Assembly: GCA_029931535.1 (NCBI GenBank)
Contig: JAQPZY010000928.1
Coordinates: forward strand, 684,501 to 748,500
Reading direction: 5' to 3'
Source of the DNA: Margaritifera margaritifera
Taxonomy: Eukaryota; Mollusca; Bivalvia; Unionida; Margaritiferidae
Length of the DNA stretch: 64,000 nucleotides
Positions 41,066 through 53,861 of the stretch are shown here, piece after piece. The position numbers were made by a program, and so were the translations under genes. The notes under the pieces are model-generated. The model saw only the letters and a program-made list of their open reading frames with translations. It had not been told where the DNA came from and ran no database searches. Numbering within the stretch: the first letter of the stretch is position 1; each line of letters opens with the position of its first letter.

Positions 41066-43140
41066 TTGGGAATCAAGTCAGTCTTTACATTTAAAAAATG
41101 CATTTTAATGCAAATTATATTATGTTTAAAAAACCAAAGTCATGTGACAATACAGGGTTATTATCAGACAAGATAGCGAAATGGTAAGAAATGAAATTAG
41201 AGTAATACCTTCCATATAGAATAACGTGACATTATGTATGTCTCAGCTAACATAAACCCACCACCTAATAATAGGTGGAATATACAGTGCTAAAACCTAT
41301 TTATACATTTTCGGAAAACCTTTGCGTATGTTCTTTTGCTGAAGGCTGATATACAGTAATATTTAAAATGAAAAACAATTAAAATTTCATTTTATTGATA
41401 GAGCAATAGGAAAATGATAAGAGATTTTTCTAAACTTCTATAAGTCTTTGAATGATATTTTGACAATGGTTTGAAAAACTATTCATGAAATTTACAGTGT
41501 ACATATATATATATATGAATACCTGGAAATTTAGTTTCTGTTTGTTTATATCGTATTCTTTTTAAACACGACCTCTGAATATGAAAATACAGTAAAAATG
41601 TCAGTTGAGCAGATAAAAAGTGTCCCTTTGAGTTAGGTGGCGCCTTAATACAAGTTCATTATTCTCAATTCAGATGGTAGGGCCTTAAAAGTATAACTTT
41701 GTAAACAGGCGATTGATTACTACAGGTGATCTTTAAGTAAGGTTTGACACTGTAAGCTTTGTTAATGTGACGTTCAAATTAAGTACTGTCCATGTTCTAA
41801 AAACAGTTCAACGTTGTAACAGATGTCTTTGTAAAGGGCACCAGCCGCCAAATAAACTGGCGTTCTTACAGTGTCGTTTTTCTTACGGTGTAGAAGATAA
41901 AGTGCAATCTTTGGAAGTAAACCTTCCAGTTTATTTTTTACACCTTGTGATAAAATACGTCAGGTTTTCCAAAAAGTTTACCGATATCGTATCTAGTCAT
42001 ACAAATGCATGTTAGTTGTAACTTTGGTAAATTCGTATTGATGGAGTGTTAACAACGTTATATATTTATTAAAAGCCATAAAACTCTATCATAAATTATT
42101 GAAACTTAATTACTCTGCACTTAAAACAATAAACATACTTCTGTTTATGTTTAATATACTTTACAAAGGTGTATATACCGCATTCTTAGAATCATGCCTA
42201 TTAATATCGAAAATTGAAAGTAAAATTTTTGTTTATTTTCGTTGGTTTAGTGTTGGAATTTGAAAATGCACTGTACTGTATATTAGGTGGCGGGGATATA
42301 CGCACTGACTGGGTAGGAAGTCACACCGTCTAAACACACACCTGGATTTAAACTTTTGTTGTTGTGGGTTGAGATTTGAACGTACTGTCTATTGATTGGA
42401 GGGATTATACACATTGACTAAAACGAAAGTTAGAGCGTTAAATCACATGTTTGGGAGTTGTTTTCTTGGCGTCCAGGAATGGGGGTTATTTGTTTAAGTA
42501 TTGTTGACTTTTGGGAATTGTTTTAATCAATTGTGGCGTTTGGGCTTGAGTAAAGGTTTCTGGGTATAATTACAGATGAAGTAAATATTTTGAATAAAAT
42601 CGGGCTTTAATTGTTTATCTTCATTTTTAATTTCTACTGTTTATTGTTTATATGATTGAGTTTGTTGTTTTTCCTTGCTTTTATGAAATATATTTGAATG
42701 AAGGGACAAATTGTGGCGCTCTAGTTCGAATAAAAGCTTTATTATGTAGTTACAAATGAAGTAGCATGCAATTACAGTTCAAGGAGAAATATTTTATAGA
42801 AACTCGTGAAACATTTTGATAGTTTATTTTATTTTATATAGGCTAGAGTGGACAAATTAGCAAAATAAAATAGCTAGATTTACAGGCATGAGACTGTTCA
42901 CTTCGTTTCTCTCAGTGAGCAGACATTTTTTTATATGTCTGTTGTGATCTTTGTAGTTTTACGTTTACTGTTTACTATTTTATTGTACAGTAATTTTAGT
43001 TAATGTTTTTCTTTTTATTAAAATATATTTTAATGTAGGGAAAAGTCTCGCAAAGGGGCTGAGTAAAGGCTTTAGTGTGTAATTACAAATCAAGTAAAAA
43101 TATGTTTGAAAAACTAGCGAAGAAAGTATATTTTACAAAG
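41066..43140. other. Stretch without recognisable genes
   Basis: No coding region is supported. An 82-codon frame at 41767-42015 (MTFKLSTVHVLKTVQRCNRC) contains a few Cys but no known domain. A short AT run lies at 41507-41516. The segment is T-rich around 42.2-43.1 kb. Confidence 0.5.
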
Positions 43141-43144
43141 ATAT

Positions 43145-43525
43145 CCACACAACACACCACATACTACACCTTACCACACACATACACATAAATCACGGCA
43201 TAATACAAAGTGTTACACACACAGACAGACAGACAGACACAAAATACGACACCACTCCATACAGAAAACACAATACCGCACAACACAACAAAGACTAAAC
43301 AACACAACACGGCAAATAACACACACACACACCACCACCACCACCACCACCACCAGACACATATAACACCATACACATAAAACACCACATCACTTCAAAC
43401 ACACGTTGACGAAAAGCAGTACACCACACACATGCAAAACACCACTTCAAGCACAAGACAACACCTTTACACACAAAACACCACAACCCTACATATAAAA
43501 CACCACCCCACATAAAAAAACACCA
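43145..43525. repeat. CA-rich low-complexity tract
   Basis: Dominated by CACA/ACACC words with a short (CCA)n run near 43330-43355. The minus-strand frames (GGGGGVCVC-type) are artefacts. Confidence 0.88.
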
Positions 43526-44264
43526 CACAGGAGGATGTAGACGACTTCGGGGTTCCGATGAAACATGAACAAGAAATAAGACTTAGGTGACCAAGATGGT
43601 ATACTTCTGAGATACAGATATTAATTGCAGGTGTAAATTACAAAATGATCTAAAATAGATTACACATAGTTAATATATAAAGGTTAAGATGAGATTAGTT
43701 AACAGTAAATATTTCTCTAACAGACCATACCACTGCATCTAATTTGGCACTATATATAGTTCATAAACTGCATTTTTGTCGTTTCATATGCATTTTCCTA
43801 TGCACACCTGAAGATACATTGCGTACTAGTTGACATTCCAAAATAGAATCGTCGGGTCTGTTTATCCACATTAGTTGGCATGTGTGGACCAACACAGGTG
43901 TGAATCTGCGCTTTGCTGTAGTGTCGTTTGATCGTCATTGTAGTTTTAAAAAATCCGATGATATTTGATTTGCTTCTCTTCGTTTGAAAGTGTAAGTTTC
44001 AATACATTACTGTACATTAATCTGAGTGAGCCGTTGACCAATCGTATCGAAAGCAATGGGTAAATATTACGTAATGATTTATGCACTGGACATTTGCAAG
44101 ATTTCAAAAAAGAGAATAGGACTCTTAGATAGGCATCCATTACTAATTGCTTTTGGTAAACTGCAGATCTGGGAAAGCACAAGTACACATATACTATCCA
44201 TCTATCTGAATGAATTTGACTAACTGCAATGCAGAACTTGGGAGAATAGTTTCAGACCTATTAG

Positions 44265-47200
44265 TCAAAGGCAAATAAACAAATATTGCCAGTACACACT
44301 ACAAGGCAAATAAACAAATATGGCCAGTACACACTACAGAAAGGCAATACACAAATATGGCCAGTACACACTACAAGGCAAATAAACAAATATGGCCAGT
44401 ACACACTACAGAAAAAAAGGCAAATACACAAATATGGCTAGTACACACTACAGAAAAAAAGGCAAATACACAAATATGGCCAGTACACACTACAGAATAA
44501 AAGGCTTATAAACAAATATGGCCAGTACACACTACAGAATAAAAGGCAAATACACAAATATGGCCAGTACACACTACAGAAAAAAAGGCAAATACACAAA
44601 TATGGCCAGTACACACTACAGAATAAAAGGCAAATAAACAAATATGGCCAGTACACACTACAGAAAAAAAGGCAAATACACAAATATGGCCAGTACACAC
44701 TACAGAATAAAAGGCTTATAAACAAATATGACCAGTACACACTACAGAATAAAAGGCAAATAAACAAATATGGCCAGTACACACTACAGAATAAAAGGCA
44801 AATAAACAAATATGGCCAGTACACACTACAGAATAAAAGGCTTATAAACAAATATGGCCAGTACACACTACAGAAAAAAAGGCAAATAAACAAACATGGC
44901 CAGTACACACTACAGAATAAAAGGCTTATAAACAAATATGGCCAGTACACACTACAGAAAAAAAGGCAAATAAACAAATATGGCCAGTACACACTACAGA
45001 ATAAAAGGCTTATAAACAAATATGGCCAGTACACACTACAGAATAAAAGGCAAATAAACAAATATGGCCAGTACACACTACAGAAAAAAAGTCAAATACA
45101 CAAATATGGCCAGTACACACTACAGAATAAAAGGCTTATAAACAAATATGGCCAGTACACACTACAGAATAAAAGTCTTATAAACAAATATGGCCAGTAC
45201 AAACTACAGAATAAAAGGCAAATAAACAAATATGGCCAGTACACACTACAGAATAAAAGGCTTGTAAACAAATATGGCCAGTACACACTACAGAAAAAAA
45301 GGCAAATACACAAATATGGCCAGTACACACTACAGAATAAAAGGCTTATAAACAAATATGGCCAGTACACACTACAGAATAAAAGGCAAAAATAACAAAT
45401 ATGGCCAGTACACACTACAGAATAAAAGGCTTATAAACAAATATGGCCAGTACTCACTACAGAATAAGAGGCTTATAAACAAATATGGCCAGTACACACT
45501 ACAGAAAAAAAGGCAAATACACAAATATGGCTAGTACACACTACAGAATAAAAGGCTTATAAACAAATATGGCCAGTACACACTACAGAATAAAAGGCAA
45601 ATAAACAAATATGGCCAGTACACACTACAAGGAAAATAAACAAATATGGCCAGTACACACTACAGAATAAAAGGCTTATAAACAAATATGGCCAGTACAC
45701 ACTACAGAATAAAAGGCAAATAAACAAATATGGCCAGTACACACTACAGAATAAAAGGCAAATAAACAAATATGGCCAGTACACACTACAGAATAAAAAG
45801 CAAATAAACAAATATGGCCAGTACACACTATAGAATAAAAGGCTTATAAACAAATATGGCCAGTACACACTACAGAATAAAAGGCAAATAAACAAATATG
45901 GCCAGTACACACTACAGAAAAAAAGGCAAATAAACAAATATGGCCAGTACACACTACAGAATAAAAGGCTTATAAACAAATATGGCCAGTACACACTACA
46001 GAATAAAAGGCAAATAAACAAATATGGCCAGTACACACTACAAGGAAAATAAACAAATATGGCCAGTACACACTATAGAATAAAAGGCTTATAAACAAAT
46101 ATGGCCAGTACACACTACAGAATAAAAGGCTTATAAACAAATATGGCCAGTACACACTACAGAAAAAAAGGCAAATAAATAAATATGGCCAGTACACACT
46201 ACAGAATAAAAGGCAAATAAACAAATATGGCCAGTACACACTACAGAATAAAAGGCAAATAAACAAATATGGCCAGTACACACTACAAGGCAAATAAACA
46301 AATATGGCCAGTACACACTACAGAATAAAAGGCTTATAAACAAATATGGCCAGTACACACTACAGAATAAAAGGCTTATAAACAAATATGGCCAGTACAC
46401 ACTACAGAAAAAAAGGCAAATAAACAAATATGGCCAGTACACACTACAGAATAAAAAGCAAATAAACAAATATGGCCAGTACACACTATAGAATAAAAGG
46501 CTTATAAACAAATATGGCCAGTACACACTACAGAATAAAAGGCAAATAAACAAATATGGCCAGTACACACTACAGAAAAAAAGGCAAATAAACAAATATG
46601 GCCAGTACACACTACAGAATAAAAGGCAAATAAACAAATATGGCCAGTACACACTACAGAATAAAAGGCAAATAAACAAATATGGCCAGTACACACTACA
46701 AGGAAAATAAACAAATATGGCCAGTACACACTACAGAATAAAAGGCAAATAAACAAATATGGCCAGTACACACTACAGAATAAAAGGCTTATAAACAAAT
46801 ATGGCCAGTACACACTACAGAAAAAAGGCAAATAAATAAATATGGCCAGTACACACTACAGAATAAAAGGCAAATAAACAAATATGGCCAGTACACACTA
46901 CAGAATAAAAAGCAAATAAACAAATATGGCCAGTACACACTATAGAATAAAAGGCTTATAAACAAATATGGCCAGTACACACTACAGAATAAAAGGCAAA
47001 TAAACAAATATGGCCAGTACACACTACAGAATAAAAGGCAAATAAACAAATATGGCCAGTACACACTACAGAATAAAAGGCTTATAAACAAATATGGCCA
47101 GTACACACTACAGAATAAAAGGCAAATAAACAAATATGGCCAGTACACACTACAAGGAAAATAAACAAATATGGCCAGTACACACTACAGAATAAAAGGC

Positions 47201-47795
47201 AAATAAACAAATATGGCCAGTACACACTACAGAATAAAAGGCTTATAAACAAATATGGCCAGTACACACTACAGAAAAAAAGGCAAATAAATAAATATGG
47301 CCAGTACACACTACAGAATAAAAGGCAAATAAACAAATATGGCCAGTACACACTACAGAATAAAAGGCAAATAAACAAATATGGCCAGTACACACTACAG
47401 AATAAAAGGCAAATAAACAAATATGGCCAGTACACACTACAGAATAAAAGGCAAATAAACAAATATGGCCAGTACACACTACAGAATAAAAGGCAAATAA
47501 ACAAATATGGCCAGTACACACTACAGAATAAAAGGCTTATAAACAAATATGGCCAGTACACACTACAGAAAAAAAGGCAAATAAACAAATATGACCAGTA
47601 CACACTACAGAATAAAAGGCAAATAAACAAATATGGCCAGTACACACTACAGAATAAAAGGCAAATAAACAAATATGGCCAGTACACACTACAGAATTAA
47701 AGGCTTATAAGCAAATATGGCCAGTACACACTACAGAAAAAAAGGCAAATAAACAAATATGGCCAGTACACACTACAGAATAAAAGGCTTTTAAA
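44265..47795. repeat. 42-bp minisatellite, about 84 copies, with higher-order structure
   Basis: The unit is caaatatggccagtacacac + tacagaataaaaggcaaataaa (42 bp). Variants differ at the end (aaggcttataaa, gaaaaaaaggc) and a shorter 35-bp unit lacks agaataaa (ctacaaggaaaataaac). The shorter variant is seen near 45630, 46040, 46283, 46697 and 47150, and a tatagaat variant near 45829, 46073, 46488 and 46939, so blocks of about 5-10 units were copied together. The period (divisible by 3) keeps the minus frames open over hundreds of codons, producing WPYLFICLLFCSVY-type or CTGHICLFAFYSV-type repeat ORFs with no protein meaning. Confidence 0.95.
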
Positions 47796-48700
47796 CTGCA
47801 AAACAAAGCGAATAAAAAAGCGAGAAATTATACGATACTAGTCAACTCTTTGTGGTGATGTTGTGTAATAACAATGCAATATTTTCATTAAATTGGGATA
47901 AAGTAGAAAATAAAACTATCTTGCTGAAAAATATTTTGCTACATGTTCTTTATTATAATATCAGGACGGAATAAAAAAAGAAGAAATCAAAACAGAAAAT
48001 AAAGGACAATTGAAGTGAAACAAAGTTTGCAATGCGATAGGGGAAAAACCATCACTTACTGTTCCTTTAAGATAAAAACAAGAAGATCGACTGCAGATTC
48101 AGAGAGAGAGAGAGAGAGAGGTGCCGTATACTCGATTTTTTTATCATATGACTTATAATGTATTCTTATATTGAATTAAAAAGAGCTTTAGTGCCTGCCC
48201 TTTTTATTAATTGCAGTTTTAAAAAAGCAAGTGGTCACAAGATACCCTCGCTTTCAGGGGATGAGTAACACAAATTTTAAAGAGATTTTTAGTAAGGCCT
48301 GTAAAAGTAGGTCACAGACCAGTGTTTGGTGGGCGACACACGTACTTACGAAGATGTATTTCCAGTGCAGCGTTGAAGGCAATAGGTAGAGTGAAATAAA
48401 AGTTACAGATAGGACGGACAAAATCTAATCTTATATATTATACTCTTCATTAAGACCACCAGAAAAGAGGCAAAAGGGAAACAACATATAATGTATTGAA
48501 TAAATGAAGAACAAAAAATATGTTCACACACCAAAACAAAGCAAAAATTAAAAGATAAGTGACATTAGCGCAATATTATTTTCGTATTTTCTGTACAAAG
48601 AATGCTTTTAAATTTGCTGCTGACTTTATCAATTCGAGTCTACATTAATCGCCATCCACAAAACAATTTAAATATATTTGCAATGAAGATTCTGTGATGC
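47796..48700. other. Spacer between minisatellite and (GTAT)n array
   Basis: Contains a (GA)n run at 48100-48120. No gene seen. Confidence 0.5.
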
Positions 48701-48701
48701 G

Positions 48702-48840
48702 TACGTATGTATGTATATATGTATCTATGTATGTATGTATGTATGTATGTATGTATGTATGTATGTATGTATGTATGTATGTATGTATGTATGTATGTAT
48801 GTATGTATGTATGTATGTATGTATGTATGTATGTATGTAC
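48702..48840. repeat. (GTAT)n microsatellite
   Basis: About 33 units of tatg, ending directly at the 3' end of the ART exon copy 2. Confidence 0.97.
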
Positions 48841-48866
48841 ATCCAATGTGTAACTGAAAGTCGCTC

Positions 48867-50031
48867 TTAGCTGCTGAGAAGTTTTATTGCTACATGCGTT
48901 TCACCATGTCGCTGTCGCCTGTGTGTCACCTCAAACTTCGCACCAGCTGGATACACCCTTTCTCTCTCAACGTACTGGGCATACCTTTCGATGTTCCTTG
49001 ACTGCCAGTCGCAGTCCGTTGTGTTGTCAATGCTGAAGATTATGTTAAACTCCACCTCTGGACCACACGTCGGGAAGGGCACGGCTTTTGTAAGCTCTAC
49101 AGAAGATGAAACAAAAGCCAACCATTTAAATTTGACTCCCACTTGGTATTTTTCCAAATCTTCTCGTCGAAGCAGCATTTTTCGGTAGGAATTTCCACGT
49201 TCGCGCCGTAGCTTTCTCCATAAAAGAAGTAGCATCTGAAACACGACAACATATGGACCCATGGCAAGATCATTGGCTGATGGTTTGTAGTTGGACCCCT
49301 TCTGTTTTCGTAACGCGGTGTTCACGTGCGTGTACAAGTATGTTGTCTCCTCGGTGTAAACATTGATAATTGCCCTGAAGAAACCTTGTGTGGAAGTATC
49401 TCTCCTAATGTTTGCCGACGAGTCTTTATTGACAGCGTATAGGGAGTCACAAACTTTGTCGCGCACTTCTTTCCATCTATTCTCGGAATTGTTTATATCA
49501 TTGAAAATGTCGACAAGTATGGACACAATTGACCTCTCGGGATCAATTAAGTTTGGATGAAAGGTGTTCTTGTACGCAGCAAGAGTGATGGGTATTAGAG
49601 CAAGTCCCTTTTCTTCAATGTCTGCATACCATGGTTGGAAAGTGTCTAGTTCTTGCATCTGTTCCCGAAAATTGCACGTGTGCTGAGATAGTACCCTTTC
49701 CATTGCAGTACAGCCATATGCACCGGCTATATCCAGTACTGTCATGCAGCTCGTTGGACCCACTCCCGATGTACACTATTTTGCCTTTATACGAGAGTCA
49801 CATGCAGGGAACGCAAGCAATTTCTGTAGAATATTTGGATTTCTCCAATAAACGGCCTGGTGCAAAATCCCCCATCGACGATTCTCTGGGATGCTATTTA
49901 CAAGGTACGCCTTTTTAGGCCGTTCCAGAGTTCATATTATGCGCCACACAGCATCCCACTTGCCTTCTTTTGCAGACGACAAAAGAGTATTTATTTCCTT
50001 TGATTCTTCCTCTATCCTGTTTTGAAAATAT
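48867..50031 (-). pseudogene. Ankyrin / ADP-ribosyltransferase gene, last exon, copy 2 (N-terminal stops)
   Basis: The exon begins on the minus strand after ...ttctacag at 50032, the same acceptor position as in copy 1. It is paralogous over its length to copy 1, with two stops in the ankyrin-like first half: a TGA where copy 1 has GGC (near 49930) and TAG where copy 1 has GAG (about 49782). From 49763 a 298-codon frame is fully open and includes DTFQPWYADIEEK, the linker, and the ART domain: SYRKMLL near 49170, FKWLAFVSSS (STS-like) near 49090-49125, IERYAQYVERERVYPAGAKF (ExE-like) near 48925-48990. The ART domain could still make an N-terminally truncated protein if an internal start was used, but expression is unproven. 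The (GTAT)n array abuts its 3' end. Confidence 0.8.
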
Positions 50032-51270
50032 CTGTAGAATCAAAAATACAAATGTTATGAATATTTACGGACAACAATGTTGTCAAAGGTGAAATGTAGA
50101 ATTACATGACTATTGTGGATATTTAAGTGAGCACAAAGATTTTTATATTTTGTGGTAGGTGTCCTGTGCCTAAATATAAAAGTGAATGCAAGAAAAGAGT
50201 TCAGTCCATATGACCAGGTGCCCCGTATAAGGATGTGTCCTAAGACCGGTCACCATGCATATACTGTAATTGATGCTTTAACCTTCATTTGCAACATTGA
50301 AAGCTGAAGGGGCAAGTAAATGGAATGGTTAAATTGAAGTTTCTTTTTCATATAATATATGATCAAAATTAATTTCCTTGTAAATCTAATGTAACATAGT
50401 CTTTACATTTAGTATCAAAAGTGACAAAATAGCATCTAATAATATGGATGTTACACTCGTTAATACTGTCCCTAAGGTTTGTAGAATAAAATATTTATGG
50501 ATGTCACACATTAGATGTTCTTGTGACAACCGTGGATACTTCAATTAGACAAAATTTCGAGGAAGTATTCTTGATATTAGATGAGACATCCGTGATTAAT
50601 TTACAAGACAAATCGTTAAAACAGTATTCACGAGTGTCACTTGATATTAGATGTGACATCTCGAGCTTTTTTCTAGTAGAATGTTTTCATGTCGAACCAC
50701 CCACCCAACCACCAATACACACACTTCCATGGTGGTCTTTAAGTACCTCGCTTGCACTGAATAAAGTCAATCAGTCCAGTCATAGAACTAGCTTTTCAAC
50801 TGGATAACAATTGTTAGAGGACGCTAGAGCATCTTGTTTATTAGATTTGGTTTTTGGCATCCGGGTGTTTTGGGGCTGTGTTTATACTTTAAGTAGAAGA
50901 GTATTTTCTTTGTTTGACTATCTTTCTCATACGTATACAAAAAGACATAATGTAATAAATGAATACTGTACCCGTCACACACCCAGTAAATTGAATAGAG
51001 TAGCCGACAAATATAGAATAGCTCATCTCCAAGGGTGTGAAACAATTGGATTTCCTTCAGCTTTCTTCGCTGAATGATAACTGCTGAGCATGCACAGCAC
51101 CGTATATAGTGAGCTGAGGTGTTTATTTCATATTGCAGTAAAACTATACCGCTAACGGAAGCGGTGTAGGTAGGAAGTTCTTATTTATAGGTAGAACATA
51201 TAGAGACAAACAGTTTTATTTCTATCTAAATATGTAAATTGATTAAATGTGATGAATTTATCAATGAAGA
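50032..51270. other. Stretch without recognisable genes, upstream of ART exon copy 2
   Basis: Would hold the upstream intron and exons of copy 2, but none is recognised. Frames at 50523-50807 and 50811-51077 have no recognised domain. Confidence 0.45.
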
Positions 51271-51540
51271 TTATAAAGAATCTTATATTTAAAAAATTTC
51301 AGATATGTCTGACATTATCCAAACGGCGAATCCAAATGTTTCCTATAACAGACGTCCGATTACAGAATTAATATTTAATTATGCCCCTTTGTACAATTAT
51401 TGTGCAAAGTTTTTAAGATTGTACAATTGTATAATAACAGGTTTTAAAATTAGGAATTTTACAATTATTTTTATAATTATTTTGATAAACGGAATAGTTC
51501 AAAAGAAGCACTATGGAGGGGATGGAACATTTTTAATTTG
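51270..51540 (-). pseudogene. Trace of a Penelope-type GIY-YIG C-terminus
   Basis: The stretch at about 51305-51370 on + is a diverged match (about 70-75%) to 54683-54745, which on the minus strand encodes the EMERLLKETYWIHRLDT end of a GIY-YIG endonuclease. Here the minus strand reads a degenerate RLL-E-F-W-I-like text. Confidence is low because the piece is short. Confidence 0.35.
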
Positions 51541-51559
51541 CAGAATACTTTTGTACTGA

Positions 51560-53375
51560 TAGTTTTTGTCAGTTTTCTAAAGAAGTGCGCCCCAAAGTCA
51601 TGTGAACTAGATTCAATTCCTACATCACTGCTATTTGAGTGTTTGGATGCTGTATTGCCTGCTCTGACCAACGTCATAAATACTTCTCTTTCTACCGGTG
51701 TTTTTCTATCACTTTTTAAAACTGCTATTGTAAAGCCCCTTTTGAAAAAGCCAACCCATGACCCCAACAACTTGCAAAACTATCGCCCTGTCTCTAACCT
51801 CTCATTCATGTCAAAAGTCCTAGAAAAAGTTGTTCTCTCTCAAATAGCATCTCACTTAAATTTACATAATCTCATCAGTAATTTCCAGTCGGCTTATCGC
51901 CCCTCTCATTGCACAGAAACTGCCCTCCTAAAAGTTGCTGATGACCTACTTTCTGCTTTGGACGACGGTAAGATTTCAGTTCTCACACGCCTTGACGTAT
52001 CAGCAGCCTTTGATACAATTGACCACGATATCTTACTTCATCGTCTGCAGCACGTTTTTGGCATCCACAGCACTGTTTTATCATAGTTCAAGTCATACCT
52101 AACGGAAAGAAACCAAGTTGTTTCAGTAAATAATAAACATTCCAGCCCAGATAATCTTTGTCACGGTGTCCCACAGGGTTTGATTCTAGAACCAGTTCTC
52201 TTTATTCTTTACACACAGCCCCTAACAAGCTTTATAAATAGCCACCCTGTGTCCCACCAGTTGTATGCCAACGACACTCAACTGTACAAATCTAGCTGTC
52301 CAAATGAAGTCGCTTCCACCATCCAAAGCGTAGAGAAGTGCATCTCTGATGTTAAGTCATGGATGAGGTGTAATAAACTACAAATGAACGATGATAAAAC
52401 TGAAACCATGCTTGTTACTCCGCAAAGAATTTCTCGAGCCCTCCTGTTACCAGAATCAATTAATATCAGTGACACCCCTATTAAATTTAGACAATCACTT
52501 AGAAATCAAGGTGTTACTTTTGATAACTCCCTCTCACTACACCAGCATGTCCTGAACACTTGCAGCATACCTGGAGCTGAGACGCATCAGCACTATTTGC
52601 AACCTTCTCACAGTTAATGCCACAAAAACCCTTGTGTGTTCATCATTACTCTCTAGACTTGACTATTTTAACGGTCTTCTTTCTGGTCTGCCACTGTGTC
52701 TTCTGCAGAAACTGCAAAAGGTCCAAAACACTGCAGCAAGGATCATTCTTAGAGCACCAAGAACGGATAATACCACCCCACATCTTCACAAACTCCACTG
52801 GCTACCTGTTCGCAGTAGAATCAAGCACAAAATCTCTTCTCTCTGTTATACTTCGTTGACTGCCTCTGGTCAGAAATACCTCTCCGATCTCACCCACGTG
52901 TACACTCCTGCTAGAAGCTTGCGCTCATCATCAGACACTCGTAAACTTAGCATTCCCAAGGTTAAAACTAAGTTATATGGACAACGTTCATATGCATATC
53001 AGGGTCCAGCTACTTGGAATGAACTGCCTCTTGATCTCAGACACAAAGAGACTACGATCACATTCAAGAGTGCACTTAAGACACATCTTTTCCATCAGCA
53101 AGAATAAATTTGTTATTCAACCATTGGCCATTAGTGTTAGATTGAAACTGTATTGTAAATTCATGTTTCATGTTGTTTTGTGTTTTATAATTAATTTGTC
53201 TGATATTGTTTGTGAGATATTTTCATGTTTTTATATGTTGTCTGTATGCAAACTGTTTTTTCTTTATGCCTTTATGTGTTAACATTATGTTGTAAAGCGC
53301 TTAGAGCTTTTTAAAAGAATAAGCGCTTTATTAAGTCATCATTATTATTATTATTTTTAAATAAACAAAATTATT
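51560..53375 (+). mobile_element. L2-like LINE, ORF2 C-terminal half, dead
   Basis: RT blocks run in order in mostly one frame: ELDSIPTSLLFECLDAVLPALT (51605-51670), IVKPLLKKPTHDPNNLQNYRPVSNLSF, LISNFQSAYRPSHCTETALLKVADDLL (about 51865-51950), LDVSAAFDTIDHDILLHRL (51990-52045), GVPQGLILEPVLF (52160-52210) and YANDTQLYKSS (52264-52295), where catalytic YADD became YAND. A TAG at 52084-52086 replaces the Trp of WFxSYL. The C-terminus follows from 52634 in another frame (LDYFNGLLSGLPLCLLQKLQ) to the NELPLDLRHKETTITFKSAL end. The 3' tail is agcgctta...gcgctttattaag with (ATT)n, the L2-type end. One stop in the palm and frame changes make it dead, but it is younger than the LINE at 27 kb. Confidence 0.87.
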
Positions 53376-53615
53376 AAACTACACACACACACGAATAAAT
53401 AATATTATCATCCAGGTTGGAGAATTTTAATTCGTACTCTACGAAGTTTTGAATCTCCGTAGAGTACGAAGTAAAATTCTCTAACCTGTATGATAATATT
53501 ATTTATTCTTATTTACAAATTCTGTTCATGTTATCAAGCTTTCTCCTGTAGAATCCAGGGATAGCACTTTCCGCTCTGTTTGGTGTATATTTGTAATTCT
53601 CTCTCTCTCTCTCTC

Positions 53616-53647
<32 letters not shown>

Positions 53648-53860
53648 CTACTGTGGATACATTTTTGTATCTTTTATCATGTAAAGATGACTATACAATT
53701 TCATGAAGACCCCCCCCCCCCCCAGCTGCATTGAATAGGTTACTGTTCAGAAACAGATATACCCAAACATTGTAGGCAAAATTCTTTACATCGGGTTAAG
53801 CCCAAACAAGCCAGGTATTCAGAATGTGCTTCTGACCACACCAATAACATGCACAAAACT
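53376..53860. other. Microsatellite-rich linker with a long hairpin
   Basis: Holds the hairpin below, (CT)n(TA)n at 53598-53647, and a 14-bp C run near 53711. No gene. Confidence 0.5.
53393..53508. repeat. 116-bp hairpin with about 54-bp arms
   Basis: The left arm (gaataaataatattatcatcc...tacgaag) and the right arm (ctccgtagagtacgaag...ataatattatttattc) are near-perfect complements around a short centre (ttttgaat). This is the shape of a miniature inverted-repeat element or a foldback element. No flanking target duplication fixed. Confidence 0.9.
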
Positions 53861-53861
53861 A

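Noticed and set aside
43164..43528. Glycine/cysteine-rich frames
   Set aside because: CA-rich low complexity.
44438..47687. Long minus-strand frames (up to 212 codons) with WPYLFICLLFCSVY or CTGHICLF repeats, membrane-protein-like
   Set aside because: They follow only from a 42-bp unit that has no stop in two minus frames; both frames are open at once and no start, signal or flanking gene structure is present.
48702..48842. Frame with HTYIHTYI repeat at the 3' side of ART copy 2
   Set aside because: (GTAT)n microsatellite.
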